A DNA stretch of 64,000 bases from Coralloluteibacterium stylophorae (GCF_018122625.2 NZ_JAGQFT020000004.1:248001-312000), one strand, 5' to 3'. Shown: positions 19,874 to 28,944, counted from the first letter of the stretch. Made by a program: numbers and translations. Notes: generated by a model not told the origin, from the letters alone.

Positions 19874-21334
19874 TTGCACTACCGCGGATCGCTGCACCGA
19901 CCGCCGCGCCGGCGCTGGCTGTGGCGCCTCGTCGCCGTCCTCGCCCTGCTGTGGCTGGCCTCGGCGCTGTGGCAGGCGTTCAAGCCCCTTCCCGACGGCC
20001 TCGCCGTGACTGCGCCGCTGCGCGCCGTCGGCGATGTCCGCTTCCTCGCCGACACCACCTGGACCGACCCCGACGGCAACCGCCACAGCGAGCAGGCGAT
20101 CTTCGACGAGGCGCTGGCGATGATCGACCACGCGCAGCGGCTGATCGTGGTGGACATGTTCCTGTTCAACACCTTCGCCGGTGCCGACACGCGGCCGCTG
20201 CGGCCACTCGCCCGGGAGCTGACCGACGCCCTGATCCGTCGCCGGCAGGCGCTGCCCGACATCGAGATCGTGCTGATCACCGACCCGGTGAACACGGTGT
20301 ACGGCGGCGTCGAGGCCAGGCACCTGGCCGACCTGGAGGCGGTCGGCGTGCGCGTGGTGACCACCGACCTCGACCGCCTGCGCGCATCGAACCCGCTGTG
20401 GTCGGGGCTGTGGCATCCCTGCTGCAGCTGGCTCGGCAACGATACCCGCGGCGGCTGGCTGCCGAACCCCTTCGGCGCCGGCGAGGTCACCCTGCGCAGC
20501 TGGCTGGCGCTGGCGAACTTTCGCGCCAACCACCGCAAGACCCTCGTCGCCGACGACGGCGAGGGCTGGGCCGCGCTGGTCACCTCGGCCAATCCCCACG
20601 GCGCCAGCGCCGCGCACGGCAACGTCGCCCTGCGCTTCAGCGGCGCGGCCGCGATCGACCTGCTCGCCACCGAGCGCACCGTCGCGCACTGGGCGGGCGT
20701 GGCCATTCCCGGTCCGCAGCCTGCGGACGCGGCGGACGCCGACGCCGCGGTGCGCCTGCAGGTGCTCACCGAGTCGGGCATCCGCGAGGCGCTGCTCGAC
20801 AGCCTGCGCCGCGCGCAGGCCGGCGACCGGATCGACGTCGGCGTGTTCTACATCGCGCACCGGGACCTCGTGCGCGAGCTCCTCGCCGCACAGCGCCGCG
20901 GCGTCGCCCTGCGCGTCCTGCTCGATCCGAACCGCGACGCCTTCGGGCGCAGCAAGAACGGCATCCCCAACCGCCAGGTCGCTGCGGAGCTGCACGCCGC
21001 CGGGGTCCCCGTGCGCTGGTGCGATACGCATGGAGAGCAGTGCCATGCCAAGTTCCTGCTCAAGCACCGCGACGACGGCGTGGACGTGCTGCTGCTGGGC
21101 TCGGCGAACTACACGCGCCGCAACCTCGACGACCTCAACCTGGAAACCTCGGTGCGCCTGATCGGCGACGCGAACACGCCCGCGTTCGTGGACGCTGCAG
21201 CCTGGTTCGACCAGGCCTGGAGCAATGCCGACGGGCGTCGGCTGAGCCTGCCGTACGCGGCCTACGCCGACGAGTCCTGGCTGAGACGAGCGTGGTACCG
21301 GCTCGCCGAGGCGACCGGCCTGTCGACCTTCTGA
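19874..21334 (+). CDS. Phospholipase D-like / cardiolipin-synthase-like membrane protein
   Basis: 486 aa from TTG 19874, which has GGAGA 8-9 bases upstream and opens a basic N-terminus plus one membrane helix (about 17-37). Two PLD domains: the first has the full HxKxxxxD motif (NHRKTLVADD, then SANPHG), while in the second the Asp position reads His (CHAKFLLKHRDD, then GSANYTRRNL). Members exchange phosphatidyl groups through a phospho-His intermediate, making or remodelling cardiolipin, or act as secreted nucleases or lipases. The membrane anchor argues for a lipid substrate. Open frame upstream of 19874 overlaps ltaE and is not used. Confidence 0.82.
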   Translation: MHYRGSLHRPPRRRWLWRLVAVLALLWLASALWQAFKPLPDGLAVTAPLRAVGDVRFLADTTWTDPDGNRHSEQAIFDEALAMIDHAQRLIVVDMFLFNTFAGADTRPLRPLARELTDALIRRRQALPDIEIVLITDPVNTVYGGVEARHLADLEAVGVRVVTTDLDRLRASNPLWSGLWHPCCSWLGNDTRGGWLPNPFGAGEVTLRSWLALANFRANHRKTLVADDGEGWAALVTSANPHGASAAHGNVALRFSGAAAIDLLATERTVAHWAGVAIPGPQPADAADADAAVRLQVLTESGIREALLDSLRRAQAGDRIDVGVFYIAHRDLVRELLAAQRRGVALRVLLDPNRDAFGRSKNGIPNRQVAAELHAAGVPVRWCDTHGEQCHAKFLLKHRDDGVDVLLLGSANYTRRNLDDLNLETSVRLIGDANTPAFVDAAAWFDQAWSNADGRRLSLPYAAYADESWLRRAWYRLAEATGLSTF

Positions 21335-21341
21335 GCCAGGC

Positions 21342-21896
21342 ATGGGCAGCGCCGCCGACGGCATCGACACCCCGCGCACGCGGATCGCGCCGCTGCGGCC
21401 GACGGATGCGGACTTCGTCGTCGCCCTGCTCAACGCGCCCTCGTTCCTGCGCTTCATCGGCGACCGCGGCGTCCGCGACCGCGCCGACGCGCTGCGCTGG
21501 ATCGCGCAGGGTCCGATGGCCAGCCACGCGCGCCACGGCTTCGGCCTGGACCGCGTCGCCCTGCGCGACGACGGCACCCCGATCGGCATCTGCGGACTGC
21601 TGCGGCGCGACGGCCTGGACGCGCCGGATCTCGGCTTCGCCTTCCTCGAACCCTGGCAGGGCCGGGGCTTTGGCCGCGAATGCGCGGCGGCCGTGTTGCG
21701 CGACGCGCACCGGCGGCTCGGACTCGACCGGGTGCTCGCGGTCGTGGCGCCGGGCAATGTCGCCTCGCTCGCCCTGCTCGCGCGGCTGGGCTTCGCCGCC
21801 GCCGGCGTCTGGCGCGCGCCCGCGGGGGGCGACCTGCTGCATCGGCTGGAGTGGACGGCCGCTCACGGCCTGCGCGCACTCGCGCGGCTAGCGTGA
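21342..21896 (+). CDS. GNAT-family N-acetyltransferase (RimJ/RimL type)
   Basis: 184 aa. The N-terminal segment TPRTRIAPLRPTDADFV and the acetyl-CoA pyrophosphate loop WQGRGFGREC (Q/R-x-x-G-x-G) identify the GNAT fold. DLGFAFLEPWQG and LLARLGF are typical of the RimJ/RimL branch, which acetylates N-termini or small molecules. Eight bases after the PLD-like gene and 23 before the DedA gene, so the three are probably one transcript. Substrate unknown. Confidence 0.88.
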   Translation: MGSAADGIDTPRTRIAPLRPTDADFVVALLNAPSFLRFIGDRGVRDRADALRWIAQGPMASHARHGFGLDRVALRDDGTPIGICGLLRRDGLDAPDLGFAFLEPWQGRGFGRECAAAVLRDAHRRLGLDRVLAVVAPGNVASLALLARLGFAAAGVWRAPAGGDLLHRLEWTAAHGLRALARLA

Positions 21897-21919
21897 CCGG
21901 CACCTGCCGGAGCCGCCCC

Positions 21920-22522
21920 ATGTTCGACTGGATCACCGACGTCATCGCCAATCTCGGCTACATCGGCATCGCCCTGCTGATGCTGCTGGAGAACCTGTTC
22001 CCGCCGGTGCCGTCGGAGGTGATCATGCCGCTCGCCGGCTTCGTCGCCGCCCGCGGCGATCTCAACATCGTCGGCGTGGTGGTCGCCGGCGTCGCCGGCA
22101 CCGTCGCCGGCACCCTGCCCTGGTACTGGCTGGGCCACCGCTTCGGCGAGAAGGGCCTGCACTGGATGGCACGGCGCCACGGCCGCTGGCTGACACTGTC
22201 GGAGGACGACGCCGACCGTGCGGTGCAGAGCTTCCGCCGGCATGGCGTACTGGCGGTGTTCCTCGGCCGGCTCGTGCCGGCGATCCGGACCGTGATCTCG
22301 GCGCCGGCGGGCGTGGCGAAGATGCCGCTGGCGAAGTTCCTGTTCTGGACCACGCTCGGCAGCGCCCTGTGGGCTACCGCCCTCGCGCTCGCGGGCTATT
22401 TCCTGCAGAGCCAGTACGAGAAGGTCGCCGACTACATGGACCCGGTGTCCAAGGGCGTGCTGGTGCTGATCGTCCTGGCCTACGTCTACCGGGTCGTGAC
22501 CTTCCGTCGCAAGGCGCACTAG
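21920..22522 (+). CDS. DedA-family membrane protein
   Basis: 200 aa from ATG 21920, behind CCGGAG; upstream open frame overlaps the GNAT gene and is not used. Multi-spanning inner-membrane protein of the DedA/VTT superfamily, members of which flip or scramble lipids such as undecaprenyl phosphate or phosphatidylethanolamine. Family signatures: ENLFPPVPSEVIMPLAGF near the N-terminus (re-entrant helix with acidic residue), the LGHRFGEKG loop and FLGRLVPAIRTVISAPAG with conserved Arg residues. Placed with a PLD-like lipid enzyme, hinting at envelope lipid handling. Confidence 0.9.
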   Translation: MFDWITDVIANLGYIGIALLMLLENLFPPVPSEVIMPLAGFVAARGDLNIVGVVVAGVAGTVAGTLPWYWLGHRFGEKGLHWMARRHGRWLTLSEDDADRAVQSFRRHGVLAVFLGRLVPAIRTVISAPAGVAKMPLAKFLFWTTLGSALWATALALAGYFLQSQYEKVADYMDPVSKGVLVLIVLAYVYRVVTFRRKAH

Positions 22523-22590
22523 CAGCGCGCTTCACGCGCCGCGCCGGAGGAGCGGCTAGCCTCGATCCTCCCGCCCGTCCGGAGGTCCGC

Positions 22591-23265
22591 ATGCACGTCC
22601 TCGTCGCCGGCGCGCACGGCCGGACTGCGCGACTGCTGCACCCGCTCCTGCTTGCGCGTGGCCACGCGGTACGCGGCCTGGTCCGCGATCCACGCCAGTC
22701 GGCTGCGCTGCAGGCGCTCGGAGTCGAGCCGGTGGTGGTCGACCTCGACGCCGGCGATGGGATCGACGGGGCCGCCGCCGGCTGCGAGGCGGTGGTCTGC
22801 GCGGCCGGCGCAGGGCCCGACGACCATCGCCTCGAGCGGCACGCGATGGACCGCGACTGCGTGCTTCGGCTCATCGCCGCCGTGCGCCGCACCGGCATCC
22901 GCCGTTTCGTGCTGGTCGGCGCATTGGGGGCCGACAGGCACGGGCACGGCCACGGCGTCGCCGCCGCCTACCTTCGCGCCCGCGCCGAGGCCGATGCCGC
23001 GTTGCGCGCCAGCGGCCTGGACTACACCATCCTCCGCGCCGGCCCCCTGACCGACACTCCGGCGGTGGGCCGCATCGCGCTGTCGGCGCAGCTGCCGCGC
23101 GCGCCGCTCGGTCGGGCCGACCTCGCGGCCACGCTGGCGGAGACGCTGGACCGTCCGGAGACGGTTTGCCGGCAGTGGGACGTGACCTTCGGTGGCCTCG
23201 CCATCAAGGCGGCGATCGGCGAGGCCACCCGCTCGCACTGGGCCTTCAGCTCGCCGCGGCACTGA
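22591..23265 (+). CDS. NAD(P)-binding atypical short-chain dehydrogenase
   Basis: 224 aa from ATG 22591, with GGAGG at 22581. The Rossmann start MHVLVAGAHGRTARLL has the glycine-rich loop. LVRDP, VVCAAGAGPDD and the C-terminal LDYTILRAGPLTD place it in the SDR_a5 / NAD(P)H-binding (YhfK or NmrA-like) group. Members are flavin reductases, epimerase-like enzymes or redox sensors without a full YxxxK motif; none is obvious here. Substrate unknown. Confidence 0.82.
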   Translation: MHVLVAGAHGRTARLLHPLLLARGHAVRGLVRDPRQSAALQALGVEPVVVDLDAGDGIDGAAAGCEAVVCAAGAGPDDHRLERHAMDRDCVLRLIAAVRRTGIRRFVLVGALGADRHGHGHGVAAAYLRARAEADAALRASGLDYTILRAGPLTDTPAVGRIALSAQLPRAPLGRADLAATLAETLDRPETVCRQWDVTFGGLAIKAAIGEATRSHWAFSSPRH

Positions 23266-23295
23266 TCGCAGGCGACCGGTGCCGCGGCGTCCGCG

Positions 23296-24138
23296 TCAGC
23301 GCGAGCGCTTCCTGGCCGTCGCGGTGCCGGTCGAGCGCCCGGATGCCGACTTCTTCGCCGTCGACTTCTTCGCCGTCGACGTCTTCGTACCCGACTTCGC
23401 TGTCTTCTTCGCAGACGACGTGCGCGCGGCGGTCCTGCCGCTCTTCTTCGCGGCGCCCTTCTTCGCCGCGCTCTTCTTCGCGGCGCTCTTCCTGGCCGCG
23501 CCCTTCTTCGCAGTCGCCTTCTTCGCCGCGCTCTTGCGGCTGGCGCTCTTCTTCGCCGTGCCCTTCTTCGCGGCGCTCTTGCTGGCCGCACCCTTCTTCG
23601 CAGTCGCCTTCTTTGCCGCGCTCTTCTTCGCCGTGCTGCGCGTGCCGGCACTCTTGGCTGCGCGCGTCGTGGCCGCTTTCTTCGCCGCCGCCGAACGCGT
23701 GCCGGCGCCCTTCGTCTTCGCTGCCTTCTTCGCGGCGGCGGAGCGGCTCGATGCGGAACGCTTGGCGGCCGCGCTCCGCGCCTGCTTCGACAGCGACTTC
23801 TTCGACGCCGCGGAATGCCCCTCGCGCTTGAGCGCCTTGGTGGTCGCGCGCGAGCGCTTGGCGGAGGTCTTGCTGCTCTTCCTGCTCGCCGCCCGATCCT
23901 GGGTCGCCTTCTTGCGGGTGCTCTTGGACGCGCCCTTCTTCGGCGGCGGCAGGTCGACGCCGTCGCGCCGCGCTTCCGACAGGCCGATCGCGATGGCCTG
24001 CTTGCTGCTGCGCGCGCCGTGCTTGCCCTCGCGCACGTGATCGATCTGCTCGCGCACGTACTCGCCCGCCTGGGTGCTGGCGGACTTGCCCTCGCGCTTG
24101 TCCTTGGCCGCGCGCTCGCGGGTGCGTTTCTCCGGCAT
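23296..24138 (-). CDS. DUF6496 protein with long Lys/Ala-rich histone-H1-like tail
   Basis: 280 aa from ATG 24138, behind GGAGG. Residues 1-70 (GKSASTQAGEYVREQIDHV, then EGKHGARSSKQAIAIGLSEA) match the DUF6496 domain as I know it. The rest is almost only Lys, Ala, Ser, Thr and Arg in AAKK/ATAKK units, like histone H1 C-termini and the AlgP/Hc1 class of bacterial DNA-binding tails. The protein is extremely basic and likely coats DNA or RNA. The tail has an internal near-perfect 60-bp repeat at 90-bp spacing, so length variation between strains is expected. An open frame continues upstream of the Met but is not family-like. Confidence 0.85.
   Translation of the reverse strand: MPEKRTRERAAKDKREGKSASTQAGEYVREQIDHVREGKHGARSSKQAIAIGLSEARRDGVDLPPPKKGASKSTRKKATQDRAASRKSSKTSAKRSRATTKALKREGHSAASKKSLSKQARSAAAKRSASSRSAAAKKAAKTKGAGTRSAAAKKAATTRAAKSAGTRSTAKKSAAKKATAKKGAASKSAAKKGTAKKSASRKSAAKKATAKKGAARKSAAKKSAAKKGAAKKSGRTAARTSSAKKTAKSGTKTSTAKKSTAKKSASGRSTGTATARKRSR
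23476..23625. repeat. Direct repeat inside the Lys/Ala-rich tail (60 bp copies, 90 bp period)
   Basis: Bases 23476-23535 and 23566-23625 match at 57 of 60 positions by my reading; mismatches are at 23581, 23590 and 23614 of the second copy. The shared protein segment contains KKATAKKGA and KSAAKK. This looks like a recent in-frame duplication of a 90-bp unit. Confidence 0.8.
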
Positions 24139-24244
24139 CTGGTGAGCCCTCCGTCTCGTGTTCGGATTGGTCGGTGCACGCATCGCATGCGGATGCACCG
24201 CGGCCCATTGCAGGACGCGCGCCATCACCATGACGTGATCGCGC

Positions 24245-25675
24245 TCAGGTCGCGGAGCGCTGTTCGGCCTTCTGCGGCGCGATCTCCCTGCCCGCCTCGC
24301 CGCGCCCGGCCATCTCCGCACCGGCATCCGCGGGCAGCCGCCACAGGATCAGCACCGACGTCGCCGACACCAGCCCGACCACCGCGAACGCGATCTCGAA
24401 ATTGACCAGCGCGTGCGCCGGCGTGCCGGTCACGGCGCCGGCCGTCTGCAGCGCGAAACCGCCGAGCGCCACACCGGTGGCCAGCGAGACCTGCTGCAGC
24501 ATCCCGGCCAGGCTGGAGGCCTGGCTCATCCGCGGCGGATCGACCTCGGCGTAGGCGATGGCGTTCAAGCTGGTGAACTGCAGCGAGCGGAAACAGCCGG
24601 TGACCAGCAGCACCGCGATGATCAGCGCATGCGGCGTGTCCGGCCGGAACAGGCCGTAGCCGGCCAGCATCGCCGAGGCGACGATCGCGTTGGCCACCAG
24701 GATGCGGCGGAAGCCGAAGGTGCGCAGCACGCGCGCGGCGATGGTCTTCATGAACAGCGCGCCGGCCGCCGAGGCGAAGGTCAGCAGGCCGGCCTCGAAC
24801 GGGCTCAGGCCGAAGCCGAGCTGCAGCATCAGGGGCAGCAGGAACGGCGTTGCGCCGATGCCGATGCGGAACAGCGAACCGCCGAGCACGCCCGCGCGCA
24901 GCGTCGGCAGGCGGAACAGGCCGAGGTCGATCAGTGGATGTGCATGCCGGCGCGCGTGCACGAAGTAGCCCGCGAGCGCGACCAGGCCGACGCCGAGGCA
25001 GCCGGCGGCCAGCGTCGTCGGCACCAGGTGCTGGCCGAGGGTGGAGAAGCCGAAGATCGCCAGGCCCAGGCCGCCGCCGGAGAGGGCGAAGCCGAGCCAG
25101 TCCAGCGGCGGCGGCGGCTGGCGGAGGTCGGGGATGTAGCGGCGCGCCAGCCAGATGCCGGCGATGCCGATCGGCAGGTTGATCAGGAAGATCCAGCGCC
25201 AGTGCGCGTAGGTCGAGATGAAGCCGCCGAGCACCGGCCCCAGCATCGGCCCGACCAGGGCCGGCACGGTCAGCCAGCTCAGCGCCTGCACCAGTTCGCT
25301 CTTGGGCACCGTGCGCAGCAGCACCAGGCGCCCGACCGGCACCATCAGCGCGCCACCGCTGCCCTGCAGGAAGCGCGCGGCGACCAGCTCCGGCAGCGTG
25401 CCGCTCGCCGCGCAGCACAGCGAGCCGGCGAGATAGGTGCCGATGGCGAGCATGAAGGTGGTGCGCGCGCCGAAGCGGTCGGCGACCCAGCCGCTGGCGG
25501 GAATGAACACCGCCAGCGCGAGCAGGTAGGTGGTGAGCGCGAGCTTGAGCGCGACCGGCTCGGTGCCGAGGTCCGCGGCGATCACCGGCAGCGACGTCGC
25601 GATCGACGTCGAGTCCATGTTCTCGATGAACAGCGCGCAGGCGACGATCAGGGGCAGCAGCCGTGCGGGCCTCAT
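24245..25675 (-). CDS. MFS drug exporter, DHA2 (EmrB/MdtD-like)
   Basis: 476 aa, about 14 hydrophobic helices. Proton-driven major facilitator exporter. Signatures: FIENMDSTSIATSLPVIA in helix 1 (the DHA2 D-x-T/S-I-x-x-ALP pattern), GWVADRFGARTTF (motif A, loop 2-3), RFLQGSGGALMVPVGR (motif B) and VGPMLGPVLGGFI (motif C of antiporters). The ending is charged and cytoplasmic. Closest in feel to E. coli MdtD. Substrate unknown. It stands alone, with the palindromic element at 25790 upstream. Confidence 0.9.
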   Translation of the reverse strand: MRPARLLPLIVACALFIENMDSTSIATSLPVIAADLGTEPVALKLALTTYLLALAVFIPASGWVADRFGARTTFMLAIGTYLAGSLCCAASGTLPELVAARFLQGSGGALMVPVGRLVLLRTVPKSELVQALSWLTVPALVGPMLGPVLGGFISTYAHWRWIFLINLPIGIAGIWLARRYIPDLRQPPPPLDWLGFALSGGGLGLAIFGFSTLGQHLVPTTLAAGCLGVGLVALAGYFVHARRHAHPLIDLGLFRLPTLRAGVLGGSLFRIGIGATPFLLPLMLQLGFGLSPFEAGLLTFASAAGALFMKTIAARVLRTFGFRRILVANAIVASAMLAGYGLFRPDTPHALIIAVLLVTGCFRSLQFTSLNAIAYAEVDPPRMSQASSLAGMLQQVSLATGVALGGFALQTAGAVTGTPAHALVNFEIAFAVVGLVSATSVLILWRLPADAGAEMAGRGEAGREIAPQKAEQRSAT

Positions 25676-25789
25676 CGATACTCGATCCTCGGCAGGGGGC
25701 CGCGCATCATCCCAGGGCCGGCGTGCACGCAGGATGTCGCCGCTGCAGCCGCCCTTGGACCGACGGAACCGGCATGCGCGCGGCTGTTG

Positions 25790-25860
25790 GTAGGAGCGGC
25801 TTCAGCCGCGACCTCGTCGTTTGGATTACCGGGCGCGGTCGCGGCTGAAGCCGCTCCTAC
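25790..25860. repeat. Xanthomonad-type palindromic REP element
   Basis: Two perfect 24-base inverted arms (25790-25813 and 25837-25860, each beginning or ending with GTAGGAGCGGCTTCAGCCGC or its complement) around a 23-base loop. It lies between the divergent MFS gene and the prlC stop. The core sequence is widespread between genes in Stenotrophomonas, Lysobacter and Pseudomonas; such elements are mobilised by RAYT transposases. The transcript would fold into a very stable hairpin and may also end transcription. Confidence 0.85.
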
Positions 25861-25881
25861 GGAAGGCGCCGGCTCCGCGGG

Positions 25882-27960
25882 CTAGGCGGCCAGACCGTAG
25901 CTGCGCAGCAGCGCCCCGGGCTCCGGCTCACGGCCGCGGAAGGCGACGAAGCTCTCCAGCGCCGGCCGCGAGCCGCCGACGGCGAGGATCTCGCGACGGA
26001 AGCGCGCGCCGGTCTCGGCGTCCAGCACCTGCCCGCCCGCGGCCGCGGCCTCCTCGAACGCGGCGAACGCGTCCGCCGACAGCACCTCGGCCCACAGGTA
26101 GCTGTAGTAGCCCGCCGCGTAGCCGCCGGCGAAAACGTGGGTGAACGCGTGCGGGAAGCGGTGCCACGCCGGCGGCCGGATCACCGCCACCTCCTCGCGC
26201 ACCGCATCCAGGATCTCCAGCGCACGCGCGCCGCGCGCCGGGTCGAACTCCAGGTGCACGCGGAAGTCGAACAGCGCGAACTCGAGCTGGCGCACCAGGA
26301 ACAGGCCGGCGTGGAAGTGCCGCGCCGCCAGCATCTTGTCGTACAGCGCCTGCGGCAGCGGCTCGTTGGTCTCGTGGTGGCGCGCGAACAGGTCGAGCGT
26401 CTCGCGTGCCCAGGCGAAGTTCTCCAGGAACTGGCTCGGCAGTTCGACGGCATCCCACTCGACGCCACCGATGCCGCCTACGCTCGGCCAGCTCACCTCG
26501 GTCAGCAGGTGATGCAGGCCGTGGCCGAACTCGTGGAACAGGGTCAGCACGTCGTCGTGGGTCAGCAGCGCCGGGCGCCCGCCCGACGGCGGCGCGAAGT
26601 TGCACACCAGGTAGGCAACCGGCTTCTGCTCGGGCCCCTGCGGATCCTCGACGTCGCCGCGGATGCGGCCGCGGCACACGTCCATCCAGGCGCCGCCGCG
26701 CTTGCCGTCGCGCGCGTAGACGTCGACGTAGAAGCCGGCGCGCACGCTGCCGTCGGCGTCGAGCACGTCGTAGTAGCGCGCGTCGGGATGCCAGCGGTCG
26801 ACGCCCTCGCGCTCGCGCAGGCGCACCCCGAAGGCGCGCTCGGCGACGGTGAACAGTCCCGCGATGGCGGCGTCGAGCGGGAAGTAGGGCTTGATGTCCT
26901 CGTCGCTGAAGTCGAAGCGCCTGGCGCGAAGCTTCTCCGACGCCCAGGCCACGTCCCATGGCTCCAGCCGGTCCAGGCCGAGCTCGTCCTTCGCGAACTG
27001 CGCGAGTTCGGCCAGCTCGCGTTCGGCCACCGGCTTCGCCTTCGCCGCCAGTTCGCGCAGGAAGCCGAGCACGCGCTCGGGCATCACCGCCATCTTGTCG
27101 GCGAGCGAGAGGTGCGCGGCGGATTCGAAGCCGAGCAGCCGAGCGGACTCGTGGCGCAGGGCGAGGATCTCCTCGATACGCTGCGAGTTGTCGTACTTCG
27201 CGTCGTGCGGCCCCTGGTCGGAGGCGCGCGTGGCCGAGGCGGTGTAGACCTCGCGGCGCAGGTCGCGGTCGTCGGCATAGGTCATCACCGCCTGCACCGC
27301 CGGGCCCTTGAGTGTCGCCAGATGCCCGTCGCTGCCCTTGTCCTTCGCCGCCTGCGCGAGGATGGCGCGCGCCGAGTCCGGCAGCCCGGCGAGCTCGGCC
27401 GCGGTCACCGGCCGCGTCCAGGCGTCGGTGGCGTCGAGCACCGCCTCGCCGAACTCGGTGGACAGCTTCGACAGCCGGTTCTCGATCTCGGCGAAGCGCG
27501 CGCGCGCGTCGCCTTCGAGGGCGACGCCGGAGAGACGGAAATCGCGCAGGCTGTCCTCGACCAGGGTCTGCTGGGCGCGGTCGAGCGCGGCGAAACTCCC
27601 GCTCCCGCGCAGCGCCTGCACCGCCTCGAACAGCGCCCGGTTCTGGCCCAGCTCGGTGGCGAAGTCGGTCAGCGCCTCCTCGGCATCGGCATGGACCTCG
27701 CGCAGCTCGGGCGAATCCTTGACCCCGTGCAGGTGGCCGACCGGCGACCACACGTGCTCCAGTCGTGCATCCCAGCGCTCGAGCGGCGCCATCAGGGTCT
27801 CGAAGCTGCGCGCCTGCGGGTCGGCAACGAGCCGTTCGACCGCCGAGCGGTAGTCGGCGAGGACCGCATCCACCGCCGGCCGCACATGCGCCGGGGTGAT
27901 CGCGGAGAAGGCGGGAAGTGCGCCGGCGGCGAGGAGCGGGTTGGGCGTTGGGGTCGTCAT
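25882..27960 (-). CDS. prlC: Oligopeptidase A (M3 metallopeptidase)
   Basis: 692 aa from ATG 27960 (MTTPTPNPLLAA); further upstream open frame is not family-like. Zinc endopeptidase of family M3 that degrades short peptides in the cytoplasm, including released signal peptides. The zinc motif HEFGHGLHH starts at His476; the third ligand Glu lies in the GGVEWDAVELPSQFLENF region. Conserved FYVDVYARDGKRGGAWMD and PPAWHRFPHAFTHVFAGGY are typical. Length is normal (about 680). It diverges from the gamma carbonic anhydrase gene. Confidence 0.94.
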   Translation of the reverse strand: MTTPTPNPLLAAGALPAFSAITPAHVRPAVDAVLADYRSAVERLVADPQARSFETLMAPLERWDARLEHVWSPVGHLHGVKDSPELREVHADAEEALTDFATELGQNRALFEAVQALRGSGSFAALDRAQQTLVEDSLRDFRLSGVALEGDARARFAEIENRLSKLSTEFGEAVLDATDAWTRPVTAAELAGLPDSARAILAQAAKDKGSDGHLATLKGPAVQAVMTYADDRDLRREVYTASATRASDQGPHDAKYDNSQRIEEILALRHESARLLGFESAAHLSLADKMAVMPERVLGFLRELAAKAKPVAERELAELAQFAKDELGLDRLEPWDVAWASEKLRARRFDFSDEDIKPYFPLDAAIAGLFTVAERAFGVRLREREGVDRWHPDARYYDVLDADGSVRAGFYVDVYARDGKRGGAWMDVCRGRIRGDVEDPQGPEQKPVAYLVCNFAPPSGGRPALLTHDDVLTLFHEFGHGLHHLLTEVSWPSVGGIGGVEWDAVELPSQFLENFAWARETLDLFARHHETNEPLPQALYDKMLAARHFHAGLFLVRQLEFALFDFRVHLEFDPARGARALEILDAVREEVAVIRPPAWHRFPHAFTHVFAGGYAAGYYSYLWAEVLSADAFAAFEEAAAAGGQVLDAETGARFRREILAVGGSRPALESFVAFRGREPEPGALLRSYGLAA

Positions 27961-28153
27961 CGCCCGAAGGTGGCGGGGAAGGCGGGGCAATTCAAGGGTG
28001 GAGGCACCGGGCGAGGGGCATCCGGCCGGGCATGGCGCATGGGAAGCGGGCACGCACACGGGTGCGTCGCCATCTCCGATTCCCGAGCCCCGAGCCCCGC
28101 CCGCCCCGTTTGGACCCGGTAGCATCGCCCGCACCGTCACCGCCGAGCCCGCC

Positions 28154-28726
28154 ATGCCACCCATCCGCCCCTTCCTCGAGCACCTGCCGCAGTGCGGCGA
28201 GCGGGTCTACGTCGATCCGATGGCGGCCGTGATCGGCCGGGTGAAGCTGGCCGACGACGTCTCGGTGTGGCCGGGCTGCGTACTGCGCGGCGACGTCAAC
28301 CGCATCGAGATCGGGGCACGCACCAACATCCAGGACGGCAGCATCGTGCACGTCACCCACGAGGGACCGTACACGCGCCCGGGTGGCATCCCGACGATCG
28401 TCGGCACCGACGTCACCGTCGGGCACGGCGTGATCCTGCACGCCTGCACCATCGAGGACGCCTGCCTCATCGGCATGCGCGCCAGCCTGCTCGACGGGGT
28501 CACGGTGAAGCGGCACGCCTTCGTCGGCGCCGGCGCCCTGGTGCCGCCGGGCAAGACGGTCGGCGAGGGCGAGCTGTGGCTCGGCAATCCCGCCAGGAAG
28601 GTGCGCCTGCTCTCCGACCGCGAGATCGAGAACCTGCACTACTCGGCCGCCCACTACGCGCGGCTGAAGGACCGCTACCTCGGCATGGGCGTGGGCGCAG
28701 TGGCCGCCTCGAGCGCGCCGAGGTAG
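28154..28726 (+). CDS. Gamma-class carbonic anhydrase family protein (YrdA-like)
   Basis: 190 aa from ATG 28154. Left-handed beta-helix of hexapeptide repeats (for example VSVWPGCVLRGD, IEIGARTNIQDGSIV). The family zinc-ligand His residues are in VHVTHEG and VGHGVILHACTIED; GNPARKVR closes the fold. E. coli YrdA/CaiE-type relatives bind metal, but carbonic anhydrase activity is often undetectable, so the reaction is uncertain. A TAGCAT hexamer upstream may be its -10. The 3' end overlaps the converging YkgJ-like gene by about 50 bases. Confidence 0.92.
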   Translation: MPPIRPFLEHLPQCGERVYVDPMAAVIGRVKLADDVSVWPGCVLRGDVNRIEIGARTNIQDGSIVHVTHEGPYTRPGGIPTIVGTDVTVGHGVILHACTIEDACLIGMRASLLDGVTVKRHAFVGAGALVPPGKTVGEGELWLGNPARKVRLLSDREIENLHYSAAHYARLKDRYLGMGVGAVAASSAPR

Positions 28727-28944
28727 TCCAGCGCCTGCCTGCGCGAGCGTCCGCACATCGACGGCTGCGGCCGCAGCGACCCGCACACCGCCGGCCGCTC
28801 CGGATGGCCGAACAGGCGGCAGCGCCCGGCCGCATCCAGCTGCACGCAGGGCACCCCCGCCGGCTTGCCCTCCGGCATGCCGGGAATGGGCGTGGAGATC
28901 GACGGCGCGATGCAGCACGCAGCGCAGCCGGAACGGCAGTCCAT
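28675..28944 (-). CDS. YkgJ-family cysteine-cluster protein
   Basis: 89 aa. The start MDCRSGCAACC (Cys 3, 7, 10, 11) and later CVQL, CRLF, CGSLRP and MCG residues form the CxxxCxxCC cluster of the YkgJ/UPF0153 family, thought to bind zinc or iron. Its ATG overlaps the stop of the DUF1501 gene (TGATG), so it is the last gene of the DUF1800-DUF1501 operon. The reading frame overlaps the converging carbonic anhydrase gene at its 3' end. Molecular role unknown. Confidence 0.85.
   Translation of the reverse strand: MDCRSGCAACCIAPSISTPIPGMPEGKPAGVPCVQLDAAGRCRLFGHPERPAVCGSLRPQPSMCGRSRRQALDYLGALEAATAPTPMPR

Noticed and set aside
20520-21334. Loss of function of the PLD-like protein because the second HKD motif lacks the Asp position.
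   Set aside because: The key His and Lys are present in both motifs and an Asp follows closely; several active PLD proteins vary at this position.
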